DNA of 64,000 bases from Pseudonocardia hierapolitana (GTDB lineage: Bacteria; Actinomycetota; Actinomycetes; Mycobacteriales; Pseudonocardiaceae): contig NZ_VIWU01000001.1 in NCBI RefSeq assembly GCF_007994075.1, positions 8,122,001 to 8,186,000 on the forward strand, in the 5' to 3' direction. Of this stretch, positions 15,814 to 24,441 are shown piece after piece (the first letter of the stretch is position 1; the number at the start of each line of letters is the position of its first letter). Under the pieces are notes generated by a model that saw nothing but the letters and a program-made list of their open reading frames with translations, was not told the origin of the DNA and did not search any database. The translations under genes were made by a program, and so were the position numbers.

Positions 15814-17340
15814 ATGCGTCGTGGGATGGGTGCGGTCGTGGCGGCGTCCGCGGTTCTGCTGGCCGCCTGCTCAGGAGGCGGCGGGGCGCCGTCCGGGGGT
15901 GCCGCGCCGAGCGGCCTGGTCGTGGGCGCGACGTCCGACCCCGACACCCTCTACCCCTGGAAGGCCACGCAGTTCCAGGCCGTCCACGTGCTCGAGCAGC
16001 TCTACGGCACCCTCACCGAGCTCGACGCCGACCTGGAGGTGGTGCCCGGTCTCGCCGAGTCGTGGCAGGTGTCCGAGGACGGCAGGACGATCACGATGAC
16101 GCTGCGCCGGGGCGTCACGTTCGCCGACGGCAGCGCGTTCGACTCCGCCGACGTCAAGGCCTCCCTCGACCGGATCCGCGACGAGGCGACCGGCGCCGTC
16201 GCGGCCGCGAGCCTGGCCTCGGTCAGCGGCGTGGAGGCTCCCGACCCCACCACGGTCGTGCTCACGCTCTCCGGCCCGGACGCGGGCATCCTCGCGGCGC
16301 TGGCCTCGGTGAACCTCGCGATGCTGCCCAGCGACGCCACCGAGCAGGCCCTTCAGGCGACCCCGAACGGCACCGGCCCGTTCCGGCTCACCCAGCGCAC
16401 GCCAAACCAGTCGATGGCCCTCGCCCCGAACCCGGACTTCTGGGGCGGGGCACCCGAGGTGCCGTCGCTGGAGTTCCGGGTGATCCCCGACGAGACGTCG
16501 ATCGTGTCGGCCATGCAGTCCGGCAACGTCGACTTCGCGGTGTTCGACGACCCGCTCGTGGCGCAGAGCGCCGAGGGGTCCGGTCTCACCGTCACCGAGA
16601 CGCCGCAGCTGTCCTACCACGTGCTGCAGCTCAACGCCCGCCGGGCGCCGCTCGACAATCTCGACGTGCGGCTGGCGATCCAGTGCGCCATCGACCGGCA
16701 GCAGGTGCTGGACACGGCCGCGCTGGGCGAGGGGGAGGTGATCGGACCGATCACCTCCCCCGCCTACCGCTCCGACCCTGCCGCGCGCCCCTGCCCCCAG
16801 CGCGACGTCGACGCGGCGAGGCGCCACCTCGCCGCCGCGGGGCACGCCGGCGGTCTCACGCTCTCGGCGATCGTGTCGCAGGGCGAGTACGCCACCTCGG
16901 TGAACGAGGCCACCAACATCCAGGCCCAGCTGGGCGAGGCCGGCATCACCCTGAACCTCGACGTGCTGGAGTCCGGCGCGTACGTCGACCGCTGGGTGGC
17001 GGCCGACTTCCAGGCCGCGGTGGCGCTCAATGGCGGCCGTCCCGACCCGGACGGCATGTACGGGCGGTACTTCACCAGCACCGGCAACCTCAACAAGGTC
17101 GCCGGCTACTCCTCCCCCGCGCTCGACGCGCTCTTCGCCCAGGGCAAGGCCACCGCCGACCCCGAGGCCCGCAAGGCGATCTACCAGCAGGTGTCGGCGG
17201 AGCTGGAGAACAACGCGGCCTGGGTGTGGCTCTTCACGAGCTTCACCTACACCGCAACCAGCGCGGACGTCAGCGGGTTCACGCCCATGGCCAACGGCTC
17301 GCTGAAGCACCTGCGCGAGACCACCGTCGGCGGGTCATGA
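15814..17340 (+). CDS. solute-binding lipoprotein of an oligopeptide-type ABC importer
   Basis: A 508-residue family 5 extracellular solute-binding protein (DppA/OppA type). The N-terminus is a lipoprotein signal with lipobox LLAAC, lipid-modified Cys at residue 19, then a Gly/Ser/Pro linker. The mature domain starts LVVGATSDPDTLYPWKA, with LAESWQVSEDGRTITMTLRRGVTFADG, a family hallmark, and NPDFWGG further on. It captures peptide-like ligands outside the membrane. It is gene 1 of an eight-gene coupled operon; its TGA overlaps the next ATG. Because murQ and anmK are in the operon, the ligand is probably a muropeptide or anhydro-MurNAc-containing compound (inference). Confidence 0.93.
   Translation: MRRGMGAVVAASAVLLAACSGGGGAPSGGAAPSGLVVGATSDPDTLYPWKATQFQAVHVLEQLYGTLTELDADLEVVPGLAESWQVSEDGRTITMTLRRGVTFADGSAFDSADVKASLDRIRDEATGAVAAASLASVSGVEAPDPTTVVLTLSGPDAGILAALASVNLAMLPSDATEQALQATPNGTGPFRLTQRTPNQSMALAPNPDFWGGAPEVPSLEFRVIPDETSIVSAMQSGNVDFAVFDDPLVAQSAEGSGLTVTETPQLSYHVLQLNARRAPLDNLDVRLAIQCAIDRQQVLDTAALGEGEVIGPITSPAYRSDPAARPCPQRDVDAARRHLAAAGHAGGLTLSAIVSQGEYATSVNEATNIQAQLGEAGITLNLDVLESGAYVDRWVAADFQAAVALNGGRPDPDGMYGRYFTSTGNLNKVAGYSSPALDALFAQGKATADPEARKAIYQQVSAELENNAAWVWLFTSFTYTATSADVSGFTPMANGSLKHLRETTVGGS
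16731..16761 (+). repeat. perfect 15-bp inverted repeat inside the binding-protein gene
   Basis: GGGGGAGGTGATCGG, one A, then the exact reverse complement. It encodes the residues around GEGEVIGPITSP. The strong hairpin could affect translation, RNA processing or expression of downstream genes, or it may be chance. Confidence 0.6.
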
Positions 17341-18296
17341 TCGCTCGCCATCCGCTCGTCCGGCGCCTGCTCGAAGCCCTCGCCACCCTCCTCGGCGTGG
17401 CGGTGCTGGTCTTCGTGATGCTCCGCGCGATCCCCGGCGACCAGGTCACGGCCAGCCTCGGCACCGAGGCCGCCGCGCTCACCCCGGCCCAGCGCGCCGC
17501 GCTCGAGGCGTACTACGGGCTGGACCAGCCACTGCCCGTCCAGTTCCTGTCCTGGCTCGGCGCCGTGGCCACCGGCAACCTCGGCGCGTCGCAGCGCAGC
17601 GGCGAGTCGGTGCTGCAGATGACCGCGTCCGCGCTGCCGATCACGCTCGAGCTCGCGGTGCTGTCGTTGGTGATCGGGCTCGTCCTCGGGCTGGCCGCGG
17701 CGATGCTCTCGGCGTCGCGGCCCAACTCCGCCCGCGACGCCGCCGGGCAGGCGGTGGGCCTCGCCGGGCTGTCGGTGCCGGCGTTCCTGCTGGGCTCTGC
17801 GCTGCTCGCGCTCTCGTCCCGCTTCCTCGGCTACAACCCGAACGCCGAGCAGTTCGCACCGCTCGCCACCGACCCGTGGCTGCACCTGCAGCAGCTGCTC
17901 ATGCCGGCCATCGTGCTCGGCTTCGGCCTCGCGGCGCCGATCATGCGGACGGCCCGGTCGGCACTGCTGGAGGTCCGCTCGCAGGACTACGTGCGCACCG
18001 CCCGCGGCAAGGGCGTCGGCCCGCGCGGGCTGGCACTGCGGCACGTCCTGCCCGGTGCCCTCGTCCCGATCGTGACGATGACCGGACTGCAGTTCGGCTA
18101 CCTGCTCGGCGGCGCCGTGGTCGTCGAGCAGATCTTCTCGGTGCCGGGGATCGGGCGGCAGGTGCTGCTCGGGATCCAGCAGAAGGAGTACGCGGTCGTG
18201 CAGAGCACCGTGCTGGTGATCGCGCTGACGTTCGTGCTGGTCAACCTCGGCACCGACCTGCTCTACCGGGTGATCGACCCACGGGTGCGGGAATGA
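17337..18296 (+). CDS. ABC importer permease, DppB type
   Basis: A 319-residue inner-membrane permease with the DppB/OppB pattern: a first helix (LLEALATLLGVAVLVFVMLRAIPGD), a periplasmic segment containing YYGLDQPLPVQF, then five more helices, with the coupling-helix EAA-type motif SQDYVRTARGKGVGPRGLALRHVLP that contacts the ATPases. Start ATG 17337 overlaps the binding-protein stop (ATGA), and its own stop overlaps the next gene in the same way. It forms the channel with the DppC-type permease. Confidence 0.95.
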   Translation: MIARHPLVRRLLEALATLLGVAVLVFVMLRAIPGDQVTASLGTEAAALTPAQRAALEAYYGLDQPLPVQFLSWLGAVATGNLGASQRSGESVLQMTASALPITLELAVLSLVIGLVLGLAAAMLSASRPNSARDAAGQAVGLAGLSVPAFLLGSALLALSSRFLGYNPNAEQFAPLATDPWLHLQQLLMPAIVLGFGLAAPIMRTARSALLEVRSQDYVRTARGKGVGPRGLALRHVLPGALVPIVTMTGLQFGYLLGGAVVVEQIFSVPGIGRQVLLGIQQKEYAVVQSTVLVIALTFVLVNLGTDLLYRVIDPRVRE

Positions 18297-19174
18297 GCAC
18301 GCTCGTCGCGCCCGGTCTGCCCGCCGCCACCGGACGCCGCGGGCTGTTGCGGCGCACCCTCGCCGGCCGCAGCGGCGCCGTCGGCGCGGCTCTGGTGGGG
18401 GTCGTGCTGCTCGCGGCGCTCGCCGCGCAGCTCGGGCTGCTGCCCCACGACCCGCTCGCCCAGGCGCCTGCCGAACGGCTCTCCGGGCCGTCGGGGGCGC
18501 ACTGGTTCGGCACCGACCAGTTCGGCCGCGACGTCCTCGCCCGCTCCGCCGCGGGGGCGGCCGCGTCGCTGCAGATCGCGGTGGTCGCGGTGGCGATCGC
18601 CGCGGTGGCGGGCACCGCGGCGGGAGTGGCGGCCGGGTTCTTCCGCGGGTGGTCGGACCGATCGGTCCTCGGCGTCACCAACGTGCTCTTCGCGTTCCCG
18701 CCGCTCCTGCTCGCGCTCGCGCTGGCGTCGGCGTTCACCCGCACCTGGCTGACGGTGGCGGTCGCCATCGCGATCGTCTACACACCGATCTTCGTGCGGG
18801 TGGCGCGCGGGCCGGTGCTGTCCCTGCGCGAGGCCGACTTCGTGCGCGCCACGACCGTGCTCGGCTTCTCCCCGCTGCGCACGCTCAGCCGGCACGTGCT
18901 GCCCAACATCGCGCCGATCGTGATCGTGCAGGTCACGCTGTCGCTGTCGTGGGCGGTGCTCACCGAGGCGTCGCTGTCGTTCCTCGGGCTCGGCACCCCG
19001 CCGCCCGCGCCGTCGCTGGGTGCGATGGTGCTGGAAGCGCGGGTGCTCGTGAACGTCGCCTGGTGGACGATGGCCGCCCCCGGCGCGGTGATCGTCGCGC
19101 TGGTGGTGGGGCTGAACCTGCTGGGCGACGGCCTCCGCGACGCCCTGGACCCCCGAAACGGAGGCCCCCGATGA
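18293..19174 (+). CDS. ABC importer permease, DppC type
   Basis: A 293-residue permease, DppC/OppC type. An N-terminal helix (residues about 30-50) is followed by the family segment HWFGTDQFGRDVLARSAAGAAASLQIA, then the transmembrane domain, with the EAA-type motif EADFVRATTVLGFSPLRTLSRHVLPN. It ends with the usual LLGDGLRDALDPR. Four-base overlaps with both neighbours. It pairs with the DppB-type permease. Confidence 0.95.
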   Translation: MSTLVAPGLPAATGRRGLLRRTLAGRSGAVGAALVGVVLLAALAAQLGLLPHDPLAQAPAERLSGPSGAHWFGTDQFGRDVLARSAAGAAASLQIAVVAVAIAAVAGTAAGVAAGFFRGWSDRSVLGVTNVLFAFPPLLLALALASAFTRTWLTVAVAIAIVYTPIFVRVARGPVLSLREADFVRATTVLGFSPLRTLSRHVLPNIAPIVIVQVTLSLSWAVLTEASLSFLGLGTPPPAPSLGAMVLEARVLVNVAWWTMAAPGAVIVALVVGLNLLGDGLRDALDPRNGGPR

Positions 19175-20112
19175 GCGCCGATCGGCGTCAGCACAGTGGC
19201 TTCGCTGATACGCCGGTGGGGCTGGACGGGATGGAGACCGAGCGGGTCGACCCCCGGTACGCCTCCATCGACCGGGCGAGCGTCGCCGAGCTCGCCGTCC
19301 TCATGAACGAGGCCGACGCCACCGTGCCCCTCGCCGTGCGGGCGGCGCTGCCGCAGATCGTGCCGGCCATCGAGGCGGTGGCGCAGCGGATGCGCGACGG
19401 CGGGCGGCTGCTCTACGTCGGCGCAGGCACCCCGGGCCGCCTCGGCGTGCTGGACGCCTCGGAGTGCCCGCCGACGTTCAGCACTCCGCCGGACCTGGTC
19501 CGCGGGCTGATCGCCGGCGGCGAGCCGGCCGTGTTCACGGCGCAGGAGGGCGTCGAGGACGACGCGGACGCCGGGCGCGCGGTGATCGCCGCGGAAGGCG
19601 TGGGGCCGGCCGACTCGGTCGTCGGGGTCACGGCGAGCGGACGCACGCCCTACGTCCTGGCGGCGATCGGCGAGGCCCGCGCGCGGGGAGCGCTCACCGT
19701 CGGGATGTCGTGCAACGCGGGTACCGCGCTCTCGGCCGCCGCCGAGCACGCGATCGAGGTGGTGGTCGGGCCCGAGGTGGTGGCCGGGTCCACCCGGCTC
19801 AAGGCGGGCACCGCGCAGAAGCTGGTGCTCAACATGTTCTCGACGATCGCGATGGTGCAGCTGGGCAAGACCTACGGCAACCTCATGGTCGACCTGGGGG
19901 CCACCAACGCGAAGCTGCGCGAGCGGGCGGTCCGGATGGTCCGCACCGTCACCGGCGCTTCTCGCGAGCGGGCCGAGGAGGCCCTCGAGGCCTCGGGGAT
20001 GCGGGTCACGCTCGCGATCCTGCGCCTCGAGCGCGGACTGGACGCGGACGAGGCGAGCGCCCGCCTCGCGGCCGCGGGCGGCAGGCTGCGCGACGTCCTG
20101 GAGGCGACGTGA
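19171..20112 (+). CDS. murQ: N-acetylmuramic acid 6-phosphate etherase
   Basis: A 313-residue SIS-domain lyase that removes D-lactate from MurNAc 6-phosphate to give GlcNAc 6-phosphate, a key step in cell-wall recycling. Motifs: [25 protein letters not shown] (the usual form is GAGTSGRLG, so Ser is Pro here), [25 protein letters not shown], and the C-terminal [33 protein letters not shown], close to textbook MurQ. The catalytic Glu region (ECPP) is intact. Start ATG 19171 overlaps the permease stop, and its stop overlaps anmK. Location inside a transporter operon points to use of imported wall fragments. Confidence 0.95.
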   Translation: MSADRRQHSGFADTPVGLDGMETERVDPRYASIDRASVAELAVLMNEADATVPLAVRAALPQIVPAIEAVAQRMRDGGRLLYVGAGTPGRLGVLDASECPPTFSTPPDLVRGLIAGGEPAVFTAQEGVEDDADAGRAVIAAEGVGPADSVVGVTASGRTPYVLAAIGEARARGALTVGMSCNAGTALSAAAEHAIEVVVGPEVVAGSTRLKAGTAQKLVLNMFSTIAMVQLGKTYGNLMVDLGATNAKLRERAVRMVRTVTGASRERAEEALEASGMRVTLAILRLERGLDADEASARLAAAGGRLRDVLEAT

Positions 20113-21332
20113 AGGTCCTCGGGCTGATCTCCGGCACCTCGCACGACGGCATCGACGCCGCCGTCGTCGACTTCGCCCTCGACGGGGACGTCCTGCACGG
20201 GCACGTCACGGCCGCGACCAGCACGCCGTACGACCCCCCGCTGCGCGCCCGCATCCGCGCCGCGCTGCCCCCGGCGGCCACCACGCTCGCCGAGGTGTGC
20301 GCGCTCGACACGCTCATCGGGCAGGCCTTCGCCGACGCGGCCGCGACGATCACAGCCGCCGCCCCTCCCGTCGACGCGGTCTGCTCGCACGGCCAGACCG
20401 TCTACCACTGGGTTGATCAACACGGCGTGGACGGCACCCGGGCCCTCGGCACGCTGCAGATCGGGCAGCCCGCGTGGATCGCCGAGCGCCTCGGCGTGCC
20501 GGTCGTGTCCGACGTGCGGATCCGCGACATCAGCGCAGGCGGGCAGGGCGCCCCGCTCGTCTCCTACCTCGACACCCTCCTGCTCGCCGGGCTGCCCGGC
20601 CGCCCGGCCGCTCTCAACCTGGGCGGGATCGCCAACGTCACGGTGCCCACCCACCCCGCCGGCTCCGCACGCTCCGCGGGCTCACCGTCCCCCGGGCCCG
20701 GCCCGCTCGCCTGGGACACCGGCCCGGCCAACGCCCTGATCGACGCCGCGGTGCTGCGGACCGGCGCCCATCCGGCCGGCTACGACGTCGACGGCGCCCT
20801 CGCCGCGCGCGGGCGCGTGGACGAGCAGCTGCTGACCGACCTCCTCGCCGAGCCCTACTACCGGCTGCCCCCGCCCAAGAGCACCGGCAAGGAGCTGTTC
20901 CACGACGGCTACCTCGACGCCGCGCTCGCCCGCCCGATCGAGCCGGCGGACCTGGTCGCGACGCTCACCGCCCTCACCGCACGCACGGTGGCCGACGCGG
21001 TGCGCGGTGCGGGCGTCGACACCCTCGTCGTCTCCGGCGGCGGCGCCGCCAACCCGACGCTGATGGCGATGCTCGGCGCCGAGCTGCCGGGCGTCCGGCT
21101 CGTGCCGTCGGCCGACCTGGGCGCGCCCCGCGATGCGAAGGAGGCGATCGCGTTCGCCCTCATCGGCTGGCAGACCCTGCACGGCCTGCCCGCGACCCTG
21201 CCGAGCTGCACCGGAGCGAGCGGCCCCCGGGTACTGGGCACGATCACCCCGGGCGCGGGCCCGCTGCGGCTGCCCGAACCCGCAACCGTGCCGAGGGCGC
21301 TGCGCCTGAGCGTGGCCGAGGAGGCGCGATGA
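20109..21332 (+). CDS. anmK: anhydro-N-acetylmuramic acid kinase
   Basis: A 407-residue sugar kinase that opens 1,6-anhydro-MurNAc and phosphorylates it to MurNAc 6-phosphate, the substrate of MurQ. The family motifs are all present: [45 protein letters not shown] (usually DTGPGN), [22 protein letters not shown] and [14 protein letters not shown] 20109 overlaps the murQ stop. Having anmK next to murQ implies that the cell meets anhydro-muropeptides, the products of lytic transglycosylases, and not only MurNAc. Confidence 0.95.
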   Translation: MKVLGLISGTSHDGIDAAVVDFALDGDVLHGHVTAATSTPYDPPLRARIRAALPPAATTLAEVCALDTLIGQAFADAAATITAAAPPVDAVCSHGQTVYHWVDQHGVDGTRALGTLQIGQPAWIAERLGVPVVSDVRIRDISAGGQGAPLVSYLDTLLLAGLPGRPAALNLGGIANVTVPTHPAGSARSAGSPSPGPGPLAWDTGPANALIDAAVLRTGAHPAGYDVDGALAARGRVDEQLLTDLLAEPYYRLPPPKSTGKELFHDGYLDAALARPIEPADLVATLTALTARTVADAVRGAGVDTLVVSGGGAANPTLMAMLGAELPGVRLVPSADLGAPRDAKEAIAFALIGWQTLHGLPATLPSCTGASGPRVLGTITPGAGPLRLPEPATVPRALRLSVAEEAR

Positions 21333-21385
21333 CCGCGAGGCGGGTCGGCAAAGCCATTTCGCTGACGGACGGGTGGCCGGCGTGA
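21329..21385 (+). CDS. 18-residue coupled micro-ORF between anmK and the first ATPase gene
   Basis: The ATG at 21329 overlaps the anmK stop (ATGA) and the TGA at 21383-21385 overlaps a GTG at 21382 (GTGA), which is a good start for the ATPase. The peptide reads [18 protein letters not shown]. It could carry ribosomes across the gap between anmK and the ATPase by termination-reinitiation, or be the remains of a lost gene. No function for the peptide itself is suggested. Confidence 0.4.
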   Translation: MTARRVGKAISLTDGWPA

Positions 21386-22350
21386 GCGCGCCCGTGCTGG
21401 AGGTCCGGGACCTCGCCGTCGGCGCCGCGGGTCGCCTGCCCGTCGATATCGTGCACGGCGTCGACCTGGTGCTGCACCGCGGCGAGACCGTCGGGGTGGT
21501 CGGCGAGAGCGGCTCGGGCAAATCGGTCACGATGCTCGCGGTGATGCGGCTGCTCGGCGATCCGCTGCGGATCACCCGCGGCAGTGTCCGGTTCTGCGGC
21601 CGCGACCTCGCGCCCCTCTCCGAGCCGGAGATGCGGGCGCTGCGCGGGCGCGAGATCGCGATGGTCTACCAGGACCCCATGACCTCGCTGCACCCGCTGA
21701 TCCGGGTGGGCGACCAGGTCGCCGAGGTCATGCGCGTGCACGGCGTGGACGCCGACGCCGCCCGCGAGCGCACCCTCGAACTGTTCGCCCGCGTCGGCAT
21801 CCCGGATCCCACCCGCACCGTGCGGGCGTACCCGCACGAGTTCTCCGGCGGCATGCGCCAGCGCGTCGTGATCGCGATGGCGCTCGCGCTGCGCCCCACC
21901 CTGCTGATCGCGGACGAGCCGACCACAGCCCTCGACGTCACCATCCAGCAGCAGATCCTCGGTCTCGTCGCCGAGCTGCAGCGCGAGCTGGGCATGACCA
22001 CGATCTGGGTCACCCACGACCTGGGCGTGGTCGCGCGGCTCGTGGAGCGCGTGGTGGTGATGTACGGCGGGCACGTGGTCGAGGACGCTCCGGTGCGCGA
22101 GATCTTCGCCGCGCCGCAGCACCCGTACACGGCGCGGCTGCTCGCGTCACTGCCCAACCCGGCCGACGACGCCCGGCCGCCGCTCGCGCAGATCCCCGGC
22201 CGGCCGCCGTTGCCCGGCGAGCGCGTCGAGGGCTGCCCGTTCCGCCCGCGCTGCCTCCAGGCCCGCGACGTGTGTGCGGAACGGCCGCCGCTGCTGGACC
22301 GCGGAGCCGGCCGGGCGGCGTGCTGGGTGCCCGTCGAGGAGTGGACCTGA
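21382..22350 (+). CDS. ABC importer ATPase, DppD type
   Basis: A 322-residue ATPase. Walker A GESGSGKS (about residues 43-50), Q-loop VYQDPMTSLHP, signature SGGMRQRV, Walker B LLIADEPTTALD and H-loop THD are intact. The C-terminal oligopeptide/dipeptide domain has the cysteine pattern CPFRPRCLQARDVC. I chose GTG 21382, which overlaps the stop of the preceding micro-ORF; GTG 21373 is the alternative. Its TGA shares one base with the next ATG. It powers the importer with its DppF-type partner. Confidence 0.93.
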   Translation: MSAPVLEVRDLAVGAAGRLPVDIVHGVDLVLHRGETVGVVGESGSGKSVTMLAVMRLLGDPLRITRGSVRFCGRDLAPLSEPEMRALRGREIAMVYQDPMTSLHPLIRVGDQVAEVMRVHGVDADAARERTLELFARVGIPDPTRTVRAYPHEFSGGMRQRVVIAMALALRPTLLIADEPTTALDVTIQQQILGLVAELQRELGMTTIWVTHDLGVVARLVERVVVMYGGHVVEDAPVREIFAAPQHPYTARLLASLPNPADDARPPLAQIPGRPPLPGERVEGCPFRPRCLQARDVCAERPPLLDRGAGRAACWVPVEEWT

Positions 22351-23306
22351 TGCCGCTGCTGGAGGCCCACGACCTGGTCAAGCGCTACCCCGTGCGCGGG
22401 AGCGACGGGGTCGTGCACGCGCTGAACGGGGTGTCCTTCGCCCTCGAGCCGGGCGAGACGCTCGGCATCGTCGGCGAGTCCGGCTGCGGCAAGTCGACCC
22501 TCGCCCGGGTGCTGGTGCGGCTGGAGGACCCGACGCAGGGCCGGGTCCTGCTCGACGGCGTGGACCTCACCGCGCTGCGTGGCCGCAGGCTGCGGGCGCA
22601 CCGCCGCCACATCCAGATGGTGTTCCAGGACCCGTTCTCCTCCCTGGACCCGCGCCAGCCGGTCGGCGCGGCGCTCGACGAGGTGCTGGCCGTGCACCGC
22701 CTCCGCCGCCCGGGCCGGGTCGAGGAGCTCCTCGACGTCGTCGGCCTCCCCGCCGAGTTCGCGCAGCGACTGCCGCACGAGATGTCGGGCGGGCAGCGCC
22801 AGCGCGTCGGGATCGCGCGCGCTCTGGCACCCGAGCCGCGGGTGCTCCTGCTCGACGAGTCGGTGTCCGCGCTCGACGTGTCGGTGCGGGCCGAGGTGAT
22901 GAACCTGCTCGCGCACCTGCGCGCCGAGCTGGGCCTGGCGCAGGTGTTCATCAGCCACGACATGGCGATGGTGCGCCAGATCAGCGACCGCGTCGCCGTC
23001 ATGTACTTCGGGCGGGTCGTCGAGGAGGGTGGATGGCGGGACGTCCTCGCCGACCCGCTGCACCCCTACACCGCGGGGCTGCGAGCCGCCGTGCCCGTGC
23101 CCGACCCGTCGATCGCGCAGCCGCTCACCCCGACCGTGGTGGGTGAGGTGCCCGACCCCGTCCGGCCGCCTGCCGGGTGCCCCTTCCATCCCCGCTGCCC
23201 GCGGGCGGAGGACGTGTGCCGCGCCGAGCTGCCGCCCCTGGCCGAGATCCGCACGGGTCGCCGGGCGGCCTGCCACGTCGCGTCCCGGGCCGAGGCGCTG
23301 CGGTGA
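22350..23306 (+). CDS. ABC importer ATPase, DppF type
   Basis: A 318-residue ATPase: Walker [11 protein letters not shown]-loop [11 protein letters not shown], signature [14 protein letters not shown], Walker [13 protein letters not shown] (Ser where most have Pro, DEPVSALD), H-loop SHD, and the C-terminal cysteine region [14 protein letters not shown]. It starts at ATG 22350 in a TGATG overlap and ends in a GTGA overlap with the hydrolase gene. It forms the heterodimeric motor with the DppD-type protein. Confidence 0.95.
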   Translation: MPLLEAHDLVKRYPVRGSDGVVHALNGVSFALEPGETLGIVGESGCGKSTLARVLVRLEDPTQGRVLLDGVDLTALRGRRLRAHRRHIQMVFQDPFSSLDPRQPVGAALDEVLAVHRLRRPGRVEELLDVVGLPAEFAQRLPHEMSGGQRQRVGIARALAPEPRVLLLDESVSALDVSVRAEVMNLLAHLRAELGLAQVFISHDMAMVRQISDRVAVMYFGRVVEEGGWRDVLADPLHPYTAGLRAAVPVPDPSIAQPLTPTVVGEVPDPVRPPAGCPFHPRCPRAEDVCRAELPPLAEIRTGRRAACHVASRAEALR

Positions 23307-24367
23307 TCCTCCAGGAGGTCGTGGACGCGCTCGTGGCCCGGGCGGATGCGCCGGGGGCCTGCCTCGCCGTGCGCGCCCCCGGGCTCGACGCGCTCGCCGT
23401 CACCGGGCACCGGCAGGTGCTCGGGGTCGCCTCGCCGCTGCCGATGACCGCCGCGACGAGCCACGACCTCGCATCGGTCACGAAGGCGTTCACGACGACC
23501 GCGCTCGCCGCCCTCGGCGTCGACCTCACCGACCCGGTGCGCCGCTACCTCCCGGACGCTCCTCCCGTCACGGTGGACGACCTGCTGCTGCACCGCGGTG
23601 GCCTGTGGGAGTGGTGGCCGACCTACTGCGACGCCGGCGATCCCGACGAAGGCGCCCGGCTCGCCCGGACGCTGCCGCTGCGCTACGCCCCCGGCCGAGG
23701 GCGGCACTACTCGGACCTCGGGTTCATGCTGCTCGGGCAGGTGGTCGAGGTCGCGGCCGGCGCCCGGCTGCCGGACGCCCTCCGGCAGTTGGTGCTCGAC
23801 CCGGCCGGCCTGACGCGCACGGCGTACGCCGCGCCCGTCGGCACGGAGGTCGCCGCGAGCGGCACCGGCGACGCCATCGAGCAGCGGATGCTCGCCGTCG
23901 GCGAGCCCTACCCGGTGCCCCGCTACCCCACCGACTTCGACGGCTGGCGCCACCACGTGATCGCCGGCGAGGTGGCCGACGGCAACGCCTTCCACACCTT
24001 CCACGGGGTGTCCGGGCACGCCGGGTTGTTCTCGACGGTCGAGGACCTGCTGCGGCTGGGTGCCGCCCTGTGCTCGTCCGCCGTGGGCGACGGGCCGTGG
24101 CGTGCGGTCGGCGCGTACCTGCAGCCGGGGCCGGATCCGGGCCAGTCGCGCGGCTACCGCTCGTGGACGACCACCGTGGACGACTGCACGGCCACCGCCT
24201 ACGGGCATCCCGGCTTCACCGGCACCACCCTCGCCGTGCTGCCCGAGCACCGGGCGAGCGTCGTGCTCGCCACCAACCGGCTCCAGGTGCACGGTGCCCC
24301 CGTCCCCAACGAGGAGATGTGGGTGCCCGCGCTGCAGGCCGCGCACCACCTCCTGCACGATGACTAG
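23303..24367 (+). CDS. serine hydrolase of the beta-lactamase / penicillin-binding-protein-like family
   Basis: A 354-residue class C beta-lactamase-fold protein. The SxxK motif is SVTK at residues 58-61, the second motif is YSD (in [12 protein letters not shown]) in place of YxN, and the third is HPG (in YGHPGFTG) in place of KTG. There is no signal peptide, so it should be cytoplasmic. It overlaps the ATPase gene by four bases (GTGA) and ends the operon. A similar protein, AmlB (YbbE), belongs to the Bacillus subtilis MurNAc recycling cluster. It may act on the peptide or lactyl part of imported muropeptides; this is inference. Confidence 0.85.
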   Translation: MILQEVVDALVARADAPGACLAVRAPGLDALAVTGHRQVLGVASPLPMTAATSHDLASVTKAFTTTALAALGVDLTDPVRRYLPDAPPVTVDDLLLHRGGLWEWWPTYCDAGDPDEGARLARTLPLRYAPGRGRHYSDLGFMLLGQVVEVAAGARLPDALRQLVLDPAGLTRTAYAAPVGTEVAASGTGDAIEQRMLAVGEPYPVPRYPTDFDGWRHHVIAGEVADGNAFHTFHGVSGHAGLFSTVEDLLRLGAALCSSAVGDGPWRAVGAYLQPGPDPGQSRGYRSWTTTVDDCTATAYGHPGFTGTTLAVLPEHRASVVLATNRLQVHGAPVPNEEMWVPALQAAHHLLHDD

Positions 24368-24428
24368 ACGCTGATGCCATTGCGGTTCGATGCCGCCGGT
24401 CCCGTCGGCCACACCGGGTGGATCTGCC

Positions 24429-24434
24429 TACGAT
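24429..24434 (+). promoter_or_regulatory. -10 box of a leaderless start
   Basis: TACGAT ends seven bases before GTG 24442 with no Shine-Dalgarno sequence between. It supports the chosen start of the sensor kinase gene. Confidence 0.55.
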
Positions 24435-24441
24435 CACCGTT

